The notes below the pieces were generated by a model, which was given only the letters and a program-made list of their open reading frames with translations, made no database searches and was not told the origin of the DNA. Shown in pieces: positions 51,038 to 60,487 of a stretch of DNA of 64,000 nucleotides. Within the stretch, counting starts at the first letter, position 1. Every line of letters starts with the position of its first letter. The translations under genes were made by a program, and so were the position numbers. The DNA is taken from the NCBI GenBank assembly GCA_902779645.1, contig CACZCH010000001.1, positions 113,542 to 177,541 of the forward strand, written 5' to 3'. This DNA comes from an uncultured bacterium. Lineage in GTDB: Bacteria > Cyanobacteriota > Vampirovibrionia > Gastranaerophilales > Gastranaerophilaceae.

Positions 51038-51825
51038 TGAAAGATGTTCAAAATCAAAAAGATACGCGCGGAGTTGAAATTCAAAAAGTAGGTGTAAAAG
51101 GTGTTGAACTTCCGCTCACTATTCAGCGAAAAGATGCTCATGATATTACAATATATTCTACGGCAACCGTAGGTGTTTCTTTGCCTGCACATTATAAAGG
51201 AACTCACATGTCACGTTTTGTTGAAGTTCTTAACGAGTGGCGGAACAAGCGAATGCTTGGTATTGATGTGAAGGGGTGTCTTGAGGCAATAGTTGAAAGA
51301 CTTAACGCAAAAAGCGGATATTTAAAATTCGATTTTAAGTATTTTATCGATAAATTGTCTCCTGTTACAAAAGTTTCTGCTCCAATGTGCTATGAATGCT
51401 CATTTGAGGGTATATTGGACAATTCTGGTGAAGAGGATGAGGAATACAGATTTTATCTAGGAGTTAAAGTTCCGGTTGCTACTCTTTGCCCCTGTTCTAA
51501 AGAAATATCAGAATATGGCGCGCATAATCAAAGAGCTCTTGTTTCAGTTAGAATAACTTATCCTGAGGAAGAACATATTTGGCTGGAAGATTTGATTAAT
51601 GATATAGAAAACTGTGCTTCTTCGGAGCTTTACCCGCTCTTAAAAAGAGAGGACGAAAAGTATGTAACGGAACATGCTTATGATAATCCTAAATTCGTTG
51701 AGGATGTGCTTAGAGATGTTGTTTTACTTTTAAGAAAAAATGAGATTATTGATTCTTTTGAAGTTGAATGCGAATCGATAGAAAGTATACATAATCACTC
51801 TGCTTGGGCTTATCAACAAGAATAA
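51037..51825 (+). CDS. folE2: GTP cyclohydrolase IB (FolE2)
   Basis: 262 residues. PF02649 motifs: 'KGVELPLTI', 'LPAHYKGTHMSRF', and the metal-site segment 'VPVATLCPCSKEISEYGAHNQRA'. It makes dihydroneopterin triphosphate for folate or queuosine and can use metals other than zinc, unlike FolE. Coupled to the two-repeat protein. Confidence 0.95.
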   Translation: MKDVQNQKDTRGVEIQKVGVKGVELPLTIQRKDAHDITIYSTATVGVSLPAHYKGTHMSRFVEVLNEWRNKRMLGIDVKGCLEAIVERLNAKSGYLKFDFKYFIDKLSPVTKVSAPMCYECSFEGILDNSGEEDEEYRFYLGVKVPVATLCPCSKEISEYGAHNQRALVSVRITYPEEEHIWLEDLINDIENCASSELYPLLKREDEKYVTEHAYDNPKFVEDVLRDVVLLLRKNEIIDSFEVECESIESIHNHSAWAYQQE

Positions 51826-51916
51826 GATATTATTAAAAGTATATTATAATTCTGCCCCAAATTTACTTTTATATTATGGCATGATATTATTAACTAAAAC
51901 ATTTGGAAGGTGAAAT

Positions 51917-53533
51917 ATGAAAACCGTTCAATATATCCTAAAAAGACTTGAAGAACTTGGTGTTGAACATTTTTTCGGACACATTGGAAAGTATAATCTT
52001 AATATAATAAATGAAATTGAATCAAACCCCGCTATTCAATGGATAAACTGTACTAATGTTCAGAATTCCGTATTTGCTTCAGATGGTTATGCAAGAATAA
52101 AGGGTTTTGGTGCTTTTGTAACATCTTATGGCTCACAAGAGTTGAATACACTAAGCGCTATTACTGGAAGTATGGAAGAAAATATTCCAATAATTTGTAT
52201 CTCAGGAATCCAGAATTCTGTGAAGTGTGACGATAATTCTATTGAAATATTTAAGAAAATAGTTCCATCTTATGCATTGTTGACAAAAGATAATGCAAAA
52301 CTTGAAATAGACAGAGTTTTAAAAACATTTGTGAAGGAAAGAAAACCGGTATATATTGCTGTACCGGAAAATCTCACAGATTATGAATTGGCGGATAGAG
52401 ATATTACTTATGATTGGTTAAGTGATGACAATGTTTTAGAAGAAACTGTTTCAAATATTATTGAAAAAATTAAATCTTCTGCAAAACCGAGCGTATTATG
52501 CGGAAGCTTAATAAAACGCTTTTCTTCAATTGTTGAATATAAAGAATTTGTTGAAAAATCTGCTATACCAGTTCTTTCTTTGAGGAGCGGAATTAATATA
52601 ACTAATGCGGACTTGCCGGCTTATCTTGGTTTGTATACATCTGAGAATGAGTATATTAAGCTCACGGATTTATGCATTGTAATTGGTGCATTACAAAAAG
52701 AATTAAATGAAATTCAAAATATAAAAAATCAGATAATTATTTCGGGAAATTATACTGTTGTAGATGGTAAAAAGTACGAAATAAAAATGTCTGAGCTTTT
52801 AAATAGTTTAACAAAAACTATCGAATTTAGACGATTTGAATATAATAAAACAATTAATGAACTAAAACCATTCAAATCATCATCTGAAAAAATCTCTGCT
52901 GAAAGTCTTTGTTCAAGGATTCAAGAATATATAATCGGGAATGACATAATAATTTCTGATTCGATTATTATGCAAAAATGTTTTGAAAATTTAAAACTCC
53001 CTTCAAGTACAAATGTTGAAAGTTACAATGATAATAACGGCTGGGCAACTCCTGCCGGTTTTGGCGCAAATATTGCAAAACAGAATGCCAGAGTGATTAT
53101 TATAACAGATTCTGATTCTCATATTGTGTCAGGCATGGAACTAGGTACAATAATAAAAAACGGTCTTAAACCAATTATTATAGTAATAAAAAAACTTTTA
53201 TCGGAATTTGATTTACCAGACGTAAATTTTACAAAATTTGCAAGAGTTTTTAATGGTGATATATGGTCGACTCAAGTTGAGACATCGGAAGATTTTGATA
53301 AAGCTTTAAAAGTTACGCAGATTATGAATAAGATGTGTTATATAGAAGTTTGTATGGAATGTCAGGACAAAATTATTCAAGAGAAATCTTTCAATGAAAC
53401 ATTTGTTACAGAAACAAAAGATGAAAAAATAACAAATATAAACTTGGATAAAATATCATTAACATCTCCTATAAGCGGAAATAAATATGAAACGACAGTA
53501 CACAAAGTATATGATACAACGGAGGAAATATAG
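51917..53533 (+). CDS. Degenerate thiamine-diphosphate decarboxylase-like protein (probable pseudoenzyme)
   Basis: 538 residues, full-length PDC/indolepyruvate-decarboxylase architecture: N-terminal PYR domain (YILKRLEELGVEHFF), a middle domain (~185-330), and a C-terminal PP domain. Key residues are missing. The catalytic Glu of the 'NCNELN' motif is Val48 ('NCTNVQN'); 'GVPGDYN' reads 'GHIGKYN'; the His of 'EHxP' is Asn ('EENIP'). The Mg/ThDP motif GDG...NN reads T397-D-S ... K425-K. The frame is intact, so it is not a pseudogene. It may have a regulatory or scaffolding role; other explanations are a new chemistry or non-ThDP binding. Overlaps gmk by one base. SD GGAAGG. Confidence 0.85.
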   Translation: MKTVQYILKRLEELGVEHFFGHIGKYNLNIINEIESNPAIQWINCTNVQNSVFASDGYARIKGFGAFVTSYGSQELNTLSAITGSMEENIPIICISGIQNSVKCDDNSIEIFKKIVPSYALLTKDNAKLEIDRVLKTFVKERKPVYIAVPENLTDYELADRDITYDWLSDDNVLEETVSNIIEKIKSSAKPSVLCGSLIKRFSSIVEYKEFVEKSAIPVLSLRSGINITNADLPAYLGLYTSENEYIKLTDLCIVIGALQKELNEIQNIKNQIIISGNYTVVDGKKYEIKMSELLNSLTKTIEFRRFEYNKTINELKPFKSSSEKISAESLCSRIQEYIIGNDIIISDSIIMQKCFENLKLPSSTNVESYNDNNGWATPAGFGANIAKQNARVIIITDSDSHIVSGMELGTIIKNGLKPIIIVIKKLLSEFDLPDVNFTKFARVFNGDIWSTQVETSEDFDKALKVTQIMNKMCYIEVCMECQDKIIQEKSFNETFVTETKDEKITNINLDKISLTSPISGNKYETTVHKVYDTTEEI

Positions 53534-54081
53534 TGAGCAGATTGTTTGTAATATCAGGTTCATCAGGTGTTGGTAAGGGAACTGTAATAAAAGAGTTTCT
53601 GAATAAAAATCCTGAATACAAATTATCAATTTCTTGTACAACAAGAAATATGCGCGAAGGTGAAATTGACGGAGTAAATTATTTTTTCCTTACGAAAAGT
53701 GAATTTGAAAAATGCGTAAAAAATGGTGAATTTCTTGAATGGGCAGAATTTTCAGGAAATTGCTACGGAACAAAAAAAGAATTTGTTAATAAATGTCTTA
53801 AAAATGGCGAAAATCTTATATTGGAAATTGATACAAAAGGTGCACTAAATGTTAAAAGAATAATGCCTGAAGCAGTGCTTATTTTTATAGCTCCGCCGTC
53901 TCTTGAAGAACTTGAAGCAAGGTTACGAGGGCGGCATACAGAAACTGAAGAAGCTATTCAAAAACGTTTGGCATCTATAAAACTAGAAATTGAAAATTCA
54001 AAATATTTTGATTACAAAATTGTTAATGATACGGTAGAAAATGCAGTCAAGAATATTGAAAATATTATATTTAATTCATAA
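53533..54081 (+). CDS. gmk: Guanylate kinase
   Basis: 182 residues, start GTG at 53533, overlapping the preceding stop (TAGTG), with GGAGG upstream. P-loop 'ISGSSGVGKGTVI', GMP-binding 'SCTTRNMREGEIDGVNYFF' and 'EFLEWAEFSGNCYGT', lid 'RLRGRHTETEEAI'. It phosphorylates GMP to GDP. Coupled to the ThDP-like pseudoenzyme gene. Confidence 0.97.
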   Translation: MSRLFVISGSSGVGKGTVIKEFLNKNPEYKLSISCTTRNMREGEIDGVNYFFLTKSEFEKCVKNGEFLEWAEFSGNCYGTKKEFVNKCLKNGENLILEIDTKGALNVKRIMPEAVLIFIAPPSLEELEARLRGRHTETEEAIQKRLASIKLEIENSKYFDYKIVNDTVENAVKNIENIIFNS

Positions 54082-54083
54082 TA

Positions 54084-54539
54084 TTATTTCCCGTAGTGGC
54101 TGTATTTTGTAACAAAAAGCTCTAAAATTTCAGATAATTTATTTATTTTTTCTTGCGATTCACCGTTTATAACTGCATTATCAATATCTGAAAAACATCT
54201 TTCTATTAGTTTTTGATACAAATTCTTATGTTGGATTTTTTCTCTTTCTATGTTGAAATAGCAAGTTTTCTTTAGTAATTCTAACTGTTTAATAAGTAAA
54301 TCCTTAAATACTTTGTATGCATCATTTTTCTTTTTCAATTGTATATTTTTGTTTTTTTCTTCGCATTCTTTTAATAATCTGTCATAAGTGAAAATAAATT
54401 TATTTGCTTCTCTTTTTCTTGAAATAAATTTATCTTTTAGTGTAATATTTTTACGGGAAAAATCTCTTTTAATAAACTGATTTTTAACTCCATAAAAGCT
54501 TAAATACTGGGGCTTTTCGATATCTGGTTGAATATTCAT
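54084..54539 (-). CDS. Unknown helical protein with L-S-F-Y-G N-terminal motif
   Basis: 151 residues from the ATG at 54539, with AAGGA 8 nt upstream; the longer frame to 54647 is AT-rich and without a ribosome site. Residues 13-17 read L-S-F-Y-G, matching the I/L-x-F-x-G pattern of other accessory proteins in the window. The remainder is Lys/Glu-rich alpha-helix (DRLLKECEEKNKNIQLKKKN), probably coiled coil. No signal peptide. It converges on gmk (2 bp). Confidence 0.65.
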   Translation of the reverse strand: MNIQPDIEKPQYLSFYGVKNQFIKRDFSRKNITLKDKFISRKREANKFIFTYDRLLKECEEKNKNIQLKKKNDAYKVFKDLLIKQLELLKKTCYFNIEREKIQHKNLYQKLIERCFSDIDNAVINGESQEKINKLSEILELFVTKYSHYGK

Positions 54540-54644
54540 TTTGTAATCCTTATTATAGAGAAATACATGCAGTATATTAAACACCTCTAATAAATTTTTT
54601 TTGCTACTGAAAATAAAATATTTACAAATTTTAATAATATAAAA

Positions 54645-54683
54645 CAAAAAGCATTCATTCTTTTACAGATTGAATGCTCTCTG
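54645..54683 (-). terminator. Terminator of gap
   Basis: AGCATTCA (54650-54657) and TGAATGCT (54671-54678) form an 8-bp stem; on the minus strand TTTTTG follows. It lies just after the gap stop. Confidence 0.8.
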
Positions 54684-54704
54684 TTTTAGTTTTTAATAAC
54701 AAGA

Positions 54705-55724
<1,020 letters not shown>

Positions 55725-55815
55725 TTATTAGTAAAACTTTCTCTTAACTTTTTAATCGTAATTCAAACAAAGGGGTAAAGCAAGAGGTTATATTAATGCA
55801 ATCATTAATTTTTTG

Positions 55816-55853
55816 TTAAAAAAATAGAGGTTTGAAAAATCAAACCTCTATTT
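55816..55853. terminator. Terminator of hppA
   Basis: AATAGAGGTTTGA with its complement around a 4-nt loop (55823-55852). On the minus strand a run of T follows, just after the hppA stop. Confidence 0.88.
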
Positions 55854-55871
55854 CCATTAGCTTATATACCC

Positions 55872-58277
55872 TTATTTTTGCTCTTTGTTAGGTATTCTCA
55901 TAGCATAGAAAGAACGGATAACAAATATTAACGCAATTATAAGGATTACAAAGCCCCAAATTTTAGCGTTTTCTTTGAACGCAGGAGCAATAGCAATTTC
56001 CATTGCCAAAAGCCCGAATAGGGTTGTAAACTTAATAATCGGGTTCATTGCAACTGATGAAGTATCTTTGAATGGGTCACCAACCGTATCACCAACAACA
56101 GTTGCTTCGTGTAGCGATGTGCCTTTTTCAGCCATATCAACTTCAACAATTTTCTTAGCGTTATCCCAGCAGCCACCAGCATTTGCCATAAATACAGCTT
56201 GGAATAAACCAAATACCGCAATTGCAATTAGATAGCTTACAAAGAATGATACCGGAGCGTTGTCGCTTCCCATTGGTGCAGATAAGCACGCAAGAGCAAG
56301 AGCAAAACCAAATAGTGCAATAAAGATATTATACATACCTTTTTGTGCGTATTGAGTACAAATCTTAACAACTTCTTTTGAGTTAGAAAGATTTGCGCTC
56401 TTTTCATCAGCTTCGCCTAGTTTGATATTGTCTTTAATGTATTCAACAGCTCTGTATGCACCTGTCGTAACAGCTTGCATCGAAGCACCGCTGAACCAGT
56501 AAATAACAGCACCGCCTGCTATGAAACCAAGAAGTGTGTATGGGTTCAACAGGTTAAGTATCATCTCAGGCTGAATACCCAATGTTTCTTTGATTACCAA
56601 GATTAATGAGAAAATCATGGTTGTAGCACCAACTACCGCAGTACCGATAAGAACCGGTTTTGAAGTAGCTTTGAATGTGTTACCTGCGCCGTCATTTTCT
56701 TCCAAATATTTTTTAGCGTTTTCAAAATCAGGAGTGAAACCATAGTATTTTTCAATGCCTTCTTTAACTCCGTCAATTTCTTCAATCAGTGATAATTCGT
56801 AAACTGATTGAGCGTTATCTGTTACAGGGCCATAAGAGTCAACTGCAATTGTAACAGGTCCCATTCCTAAGAACCCGAAAGCAACCAAACCGAATGCAAA
56901 TACTGACGGATAAATCATAACATCTGTCGGAATGTTTAAGCTTGCGAAGTATGCTAAGCCCATCAATAATACAACAATTGCACCAATCCAAAAACCGGAG
57001 AAATTGCCTGATACAATACCTGACAGGATTGTAAGAGATGCTCCGCCTTCTTTAGAAGCTACAACAACTTCGTGAGTGTGTTTAGCCTTCGGAGAAGTAA
57101 ATATCTTAGTTGCTTCAGGAATCAATGCAGCACCTAAAGTACCGCAAGAAATGATTATTGAAAGAACTAACCATAAATTAGCAGGCAAGTCTTTCAATAA
57201 GTAGTTACTTACACCAAACGTCATACCTATAGAAAGGACTGATGTAATCCAAACCAAAGATGTCAATGGTGCTTCAAAATCAAAATGTTCAGCTTTTGCA
57301 AGGAATAATTTTGTGTAAACTCCGTTAATCCAATATGCAACAACTGAAGTTATAATCATTAAAAATCTCATTGTGAAAATCCACGCAAGCAATTGAACTT
57401 GGTAATCGTGGAATACACCTAAAAGAATAAAGCTTACAAGAGCAACACCCGTAACTCCGTAAGTTTCGAACCCGTCAGCAGTCGGTCCTATTGAGTCGCC
57501 TGCGTTGTCGCCAGTACAGTCAGCGATTACACCTGGGTTACGAGGATCGTCTTCTTTAATACCGAATTGAATTTTCATCAAGTCAGAACCGATATCTGCA
57601 ATTTTTGTAAATATACCGCCTGCAACACGAAGAGCAGATGCACCTAAAGATTCACCGATTGCAAAACCGATAAAGCAAGCGCCTGCAAGTTCACCCGGAA
57701 CGAATAACAGAATAATTAACATCATAATTAATTCGATGGATACAAGTAATACACCTATACTCATACCAGCTTTTAAAGGTATGTTAAGAATGTTTAGCGG
57801 GTTGCCCTTAAGTGCGGTAAATGCAGTTCTTGAGTTTGCAAGTGTGTTCATTCTGATACCGAACCAAGCTACCATATATGAGCCTAAAATACCTAAAATT
57901 GACCAGCCTAAGATGATTAGAACTGATTTAAGCTCCATACCTTGTAGATACCAGAAGTAGAATGCAATACACAAACCGATTAAAACTTCTAACATAAGTA
58001 AAAATTTACCTTGTTGAACGAGGTAAGTTTTACAAGTTTCAAAAATTGTGTTGCCCACGTTAGCCATAGCTTCGTGAACTTCAACTTTTTTAACTCTTGT
58101 GTAAGCCCAAACTCCCCAAAGAACACCTAGGACAGAAACAATGATACCTGCTACAAGCAGATTGTAACTGAGCTCGGAGGCGTCTTTGATGTTAGGAACT
58201 ACAAGAGATGCTTCTCCTGCAAAAACAGGAGCAGATACGATTAATGCCATTAACGACATAAACATTTTTTTTAGCAT
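55872..58277 (-). CDS. hppA: Membrane-bound pyrophosphatase, K+-independent H+-pumping type
   Basis: 801 residues with about 16 membrane helices. It couples PPi hydrolysis to ion pumping. Active-site blocks: 'EGGASLTILSGIVSGNF', 'DCTGDNAGDSIGPTADGFETYG', 'DNAQSVYELSLIEE', and 'ANAGGCWDNAKKIVE' with 'EATVVGDTVGDPFKDTSS'. Position 536 is Lys in 'GNTFKA', the residue that marks the K+-independent class (Ala in the K+-dependent class), so proton pumping without K+ is predicted. The N-terminus resembles a cleavable signal (MLKKMFMSLMALIVSAPVFA), which not all family members have. SD AAGGAG. Confidence 0.96.
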   Translation of the reverse strand: MLKKMFMSLMALIVSAPVFAGEASLVVPNIKDASELSYNLLVAGIIVSVLGVLWGVWAYTRVKKVEVHEAMANVGNTIFETCKTYLVQQGKFLLMLEVLIGLCIAFYFWYLQGMELKSVLIILGWSILGILGSYMVAWFGIRMNTLANSRTAFTALKGNPLNILNIPLKAGMSIGVLLVSIELIMMLIILLFVPGELAGACFIGFAIGESLGASALRVAGGIFTKIADIGSDLMKIQFGIKEDDPRNPGVIADCTGDNAGDSIGPTADGFETYGVTGVALVSFILLGVFHDYQVQLLAWIFTMRFLMIITSVVAYWINGVYTKLFLAKAEHFDFEAPLTSLVWITSVLSIGMTFGVSNYLLKDLPANLWLVLSIIISCGTLGAALIPEATKIFTSPKAKHTHEVVVASKEGGASLTILSGIVSGNFSGFWIGAIVVLLMGLAYFASLNIPTDVMIYPSVFAFGLVAFGFLGMGPVTIAVDSYGPVTDNAQSVYELSLIEEIDGVKEGIEKYYGFTPDFENAKKYLEENDGAGNTFKATSKPVLIGTAVVGATTMIFSLILVIKETLGIQPEMILNLLNPYTLLGFIAGGAVIYWFSGASMQAVTTGAYRAVEYIKDNIKLGEADEKSANLSNSKEVVKICTQYAQKGMYNIFIALFGFALALACLSAPMGSDNAPVSFFVSYLIAIAVFGLFQAVFMANAGGCWDNAKKIVEVDMAEKGTSLHEATVVGDTVGDPFKDTSSVAMNPIIKFTTLFGLLAMEIAIAPAFKENAKIWGFVILIIALIFVIRSFYAMRIPNKEQK

Positions 58278-58455
58278 ATATGTCTCTCCTTCTTATAAAC
58301 CGTGATAAACACTAATAGGTTTATTATATATAATTTGTCTGAATAGTGCAAGGGGTAAAATATAAGGAAATAAAGCACTAGAGCAATAATACAGTTGATA
58401 TTTTCCAGGTGCTTTAGGGAAGTTATAAAAAAAAATAATAGATAAAATTTATAAT

Positions 58456-58484
58456 TTGACAAAAAAATGTGGTCTTGCTATATT
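58456..58484 (+). promoter_or_regulatory. Promoter of tRNA-Leu
   Basis: TTGACA (58456-58461), 17-nt spacer, TATATT (58479-58484) preceded by TGC. This consensus-like promoter lies 28 nt before the tRNA. The rest of 58278-58455 shows nothing I can name. Confidence 0.8.
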
Positions 58485-58512
58485 ATGAGTGTTCTGTTAC
58501 GTGATTTATCAA

Positions 58513-58591
58513 GGGCATGTGGTGGAATGGTAGACACGCTAGTCTTAGGAACTAGTGCGCAAGCGTGGGAGTTCGAGTCTCTTCATGCCCA
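58513..58591 (+). tRNA. tRNA-Leu (anticodon TAG)
   Basis: The acceptor arms GGGCATG and CATGCCC pair. The D-arm has 'TGGAATGGTAGACAC', the anticodon arm CTAGT-CTTAGGA-ACTAG gives anticodon TAG (reads CUA), a short variable arm follows, and the T-arm has GGGAGTTCGAGTCTCT. 79 nt with discriminator A; the CCA end is not encoded. A terminator follows. Confidence 0.95.
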
Positions 58592-58599
58592 GTTTGATA

Positions 58600-58634
58600 A
58601 AAACAGACCGATTAATAATCAGTCTGTTTTTTTT
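58600..58634 (+). terminator. Terminator after tRNA-Leu
   Basis: AACAGAC-c-GATT, loop, ATC-a-GTCTGTT with one internal mismatch, then a run of eight T. Confidence 0.88.
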
Positions 58635-58709
58635 ATATATTTAAGCAATTTTATATAAATCACATCAGCTTTTGTTAGGCACTGTCTGACCTAAAAACTA
58701 CAAAACTAC

Positions 58710-59351
58710 TTATTTCTTCATTTGCCAACCTTTATAAGATTCATTCGATTTTGTTCCATTAGGATTATAGTAATTACATTCTAAAAAATTTGGTTCTTGT
58801 CCTATTTCTATGTATTTAATTTCATTACATTTATACGTTTTTCCTTTTTCATCTTTTGCATACAAAGATATTGTTGTAGAACTTGTGTGTTCTCCTTCAT
58901 ATTCTTGATTTCTATCATTACAAAGAGTAACTGTGCGTTTTTCCTGTGGGTAAGTTATAATTCTTTCCATTTTTACACAATTAAATTCTCTACCATCGAA
59001 CATTTCATACTTGCCTAGGTTGTAATCTGTTATTATTAAGCCGTGGTTTTTAATTTTTATTCCTGATAAATCTTGTCCATCTTTATAGCGATAGTCTATT
59101 TCGTATGTTGGTATTCCTGCTTTTTTTGCTTCTGCAAGCAGCTTTTGATACTGAGCAAACTTTTTAGCTTTTGCTTCTTCAGCTTGCTGAGTTCTTTTAT
59201 CTTCTATTTGTTTTGCTTCTGCAGTTGTCATTGGTAAATATGGTGTTACAATTGCGGATTTTATATTAGGTAATTGGAATTGATAATTAAAAGTATTACC
59301 CCAAGGTTTAAACTTAGCAAGTGGTGATGTTTGTTGTACTGTTGATGTCAT
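58710..59351 (-). CDS. Unknown protein with helical linker and strand-rich C-terminal half
   Basis: 213 residues, no recognised family. Ser/Thr/Pro-rich start without signal peptide (MTSTVQQTSPLAKFKPWGN), a charged helix (~48-80: 'EAKQIEDKRTQQAEEAKAK'), then a strand-rich part with 'IPTYEIDYRYKDGQDLSGIKI' and four cysteines spread over ~125-193, ending 'GWQMKK'. The ATG at 59351 follows AAGGAG. Lineage-specific type; its role is not visible. Confidence 0.65.
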   Translation of the reverse strand: MTSTVQQTSPLAKFKPWGNTFNYQFQLPNIKSAIVTPYLPMTTAEAKQIEDKRTQQAEEAKAKKFAQYQKLLAEAKKAGIPTYEIDYRYKDGQDLSGIKIKNHGLIITDYNLGKYEMFDGREFNCVKMERIITYPQEKRTVTLCNDRNQEYEGEHTSSTTISLYAKDEKGKTYKCNEIKYIEIGQEPNFLECNYYNPNGTKSNESYKGWQMKK

Positions 59352-59605
59352 AAATATTCTCCTTTTCCTCGTATATTTATATAAAGTATTTTTCTTACAA
59401 AAAATTGCCTAAAAGTATTTTAATGTTAATAAATTGTTACAATACTACGCTAAATAATAGAGTCGGGGTTTGTTTCACTCCTCAATTTTTTCAGCAAAAG
59501 ATTTCAGTTTTTGCGTCAGAAAAATTGCAAGGTTTTGGTATACCTCTATGCTAGACTAATATGAGGGTTGGAGAATTTGCTGTATTAATCTGTATGTTAA
59601 CGTCC

Positions 59606-59647
59606 AGTAATAGGCGGTTTGGGATATGCCCCAAACCGCCTATTACT
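59606..59647. repeat. 18-bp perfect hairpin
   Basis: AGTAATAGGCGGTTTGGG, a 6-nt loop, and the exact complement. No T-run follows on either strand. It lies in the 654-bp gene-free stretch 59352-60005; the remaining parts of that stretch (59352-59600, 59850-60005) are AT-rich with nothing identifiable. Confidence 0.7.
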
Positions 59648-59729
59648 TTGTCTGAGGTGCTACGAGAACTTCACGAAACGGAGTTTCGTCAGGAGTTAAT
59701 ATGATTTTGGAATAACAAATCATACGTGC

Positions 59730-59848
59730 TGTCATTGCGAGGAGCCGAATAGCTTCGGCGACGTGGCAATCCAGCTTTACAAGTATTAAATGGATAAATA
59801 GTTAATAATAGGCTGGATTCCTTCGACCTAATCGGTCTAGGAATGACA
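59730..59848. repeat. MITE-like palindromic element
   Basis: The left end is TGTCATTGCGAGG, then a hairpin (GCCGAA-tagc-TTCGGC) and 'GACGTGGCAATCCAG'. The right half has GCTGGATTCC and 'GGTCTAGGAATGACA'. The ends TGTCATT/AATGACA are inverted. It resembles the 'CATTGCGAGGAG...GGCAATCCAG' type of dispersed element known in many bacterial genomes, and shares TCATT/AATGA ends with the element at 24.1 kb. Confidence 0.7.
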
Positions 59849-60005
59849 ATCAAATCCAAGACGAGTCTCTTCAAGCCCATATTAACTAAACTACACCGAT
59901 TATTAATTTGCTAATATTAAGAAAATGTTACAATTTAACATTTAATAGCGATTAGGAAAATAACTTTATTTGTTTTTTATTTTGTCAATAAAAATTTTTA
60001 TTATT

Positions 60006-60413
60006 TTAAATTTCAATGATTTTACCGTTATTTATAATTCGTAATAACTTGCCTGCTGTATCTTTTACAAATTCGTTTACGTAGTTTTTATTAGGAGAGG
60101 TTTTTGAGATGTAAGTTTCTATTCTGTGTGTATAATCTCCTTTTTGAACTGTTTCTATTGTTCTTTTGTATTCCTGAAAATGGTCTTTAAATGTCTCAAT
60201 TAATCCGTTTTGGGTGTAATCTTTATGAAGATGAGATTTGATTTCTCCGTTTAGTTCATATTCTATCGTATCAACATCACGTTCAAATTTATCTATTTCT
60301 AGTGTTTTGAGTAGAATTTTTTTGTCATCAAAATATTGATAAACTGTATTTTCGCCATTTTTTATTATTCTGCATTCTTGTTGAAAAGCTGTATTGTTAA
60401 ATAAAATCTTCAT
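60006..60413 (-). CDS. Small unknown protein, beta-rich
   Basis: 135 residues from the ATG at 60413. N-terminus MKILFNNTAFQQ, close to the I/L-x-F-x-G pattern (A-F-Q-Q). The rest is a run of short strands rich in Asp/Lys/Tyr ('NTVYQYFDDKKIL', 'GEIKSHLHKDYTQNG'), like repeat (YD/MORN-type) proteins, but no family is assigned. The frame extends to 60458 with a hydrophobic stretch, so a signal-bearing start is possible. No ribosome site for either. Divergent from the 363-residue gene. Confidence 0.6.
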   Translation of the reverse strand: MKILFNNTAFQQECRIIKNGENTVYQYFDDKKILLKTLEIDKFERDVDTIEYELNGEIKSHLHKDYTQNGLIETFKDHFQEYKRTIETVQKGDYTHRIETYISKTSPNKNYVNEFVKDTAGKLLRIINNGKIIEI

Positions 60414-60487
60414 AATAAAATATAAACTCAAAAAAAATTTATTTGCCATTTTTAGCAAAATTTGTTTTCACGCGTTTTATTAAAGGT

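Noticed and set aside
51917-53533. Functional acetolactate synthase or pyruvate decarboxylase annotation
   Set aside because: Catalytic Glu and both ThDP/Mg motifs are substituted, so an active-enzyme name is not supported.
58467-58658. 63-codon plus-strand ORF
   Set aside because: It spans the tRNA-Leu gene and its terminator, so it is not coding.
59689-59880. 63-codon minus-strand ORF
   Set aside because: It lies across the palindromic element at 59730-59848; its peptide (GLPRRRSYSAPRND) is a translation of repeat sequence.
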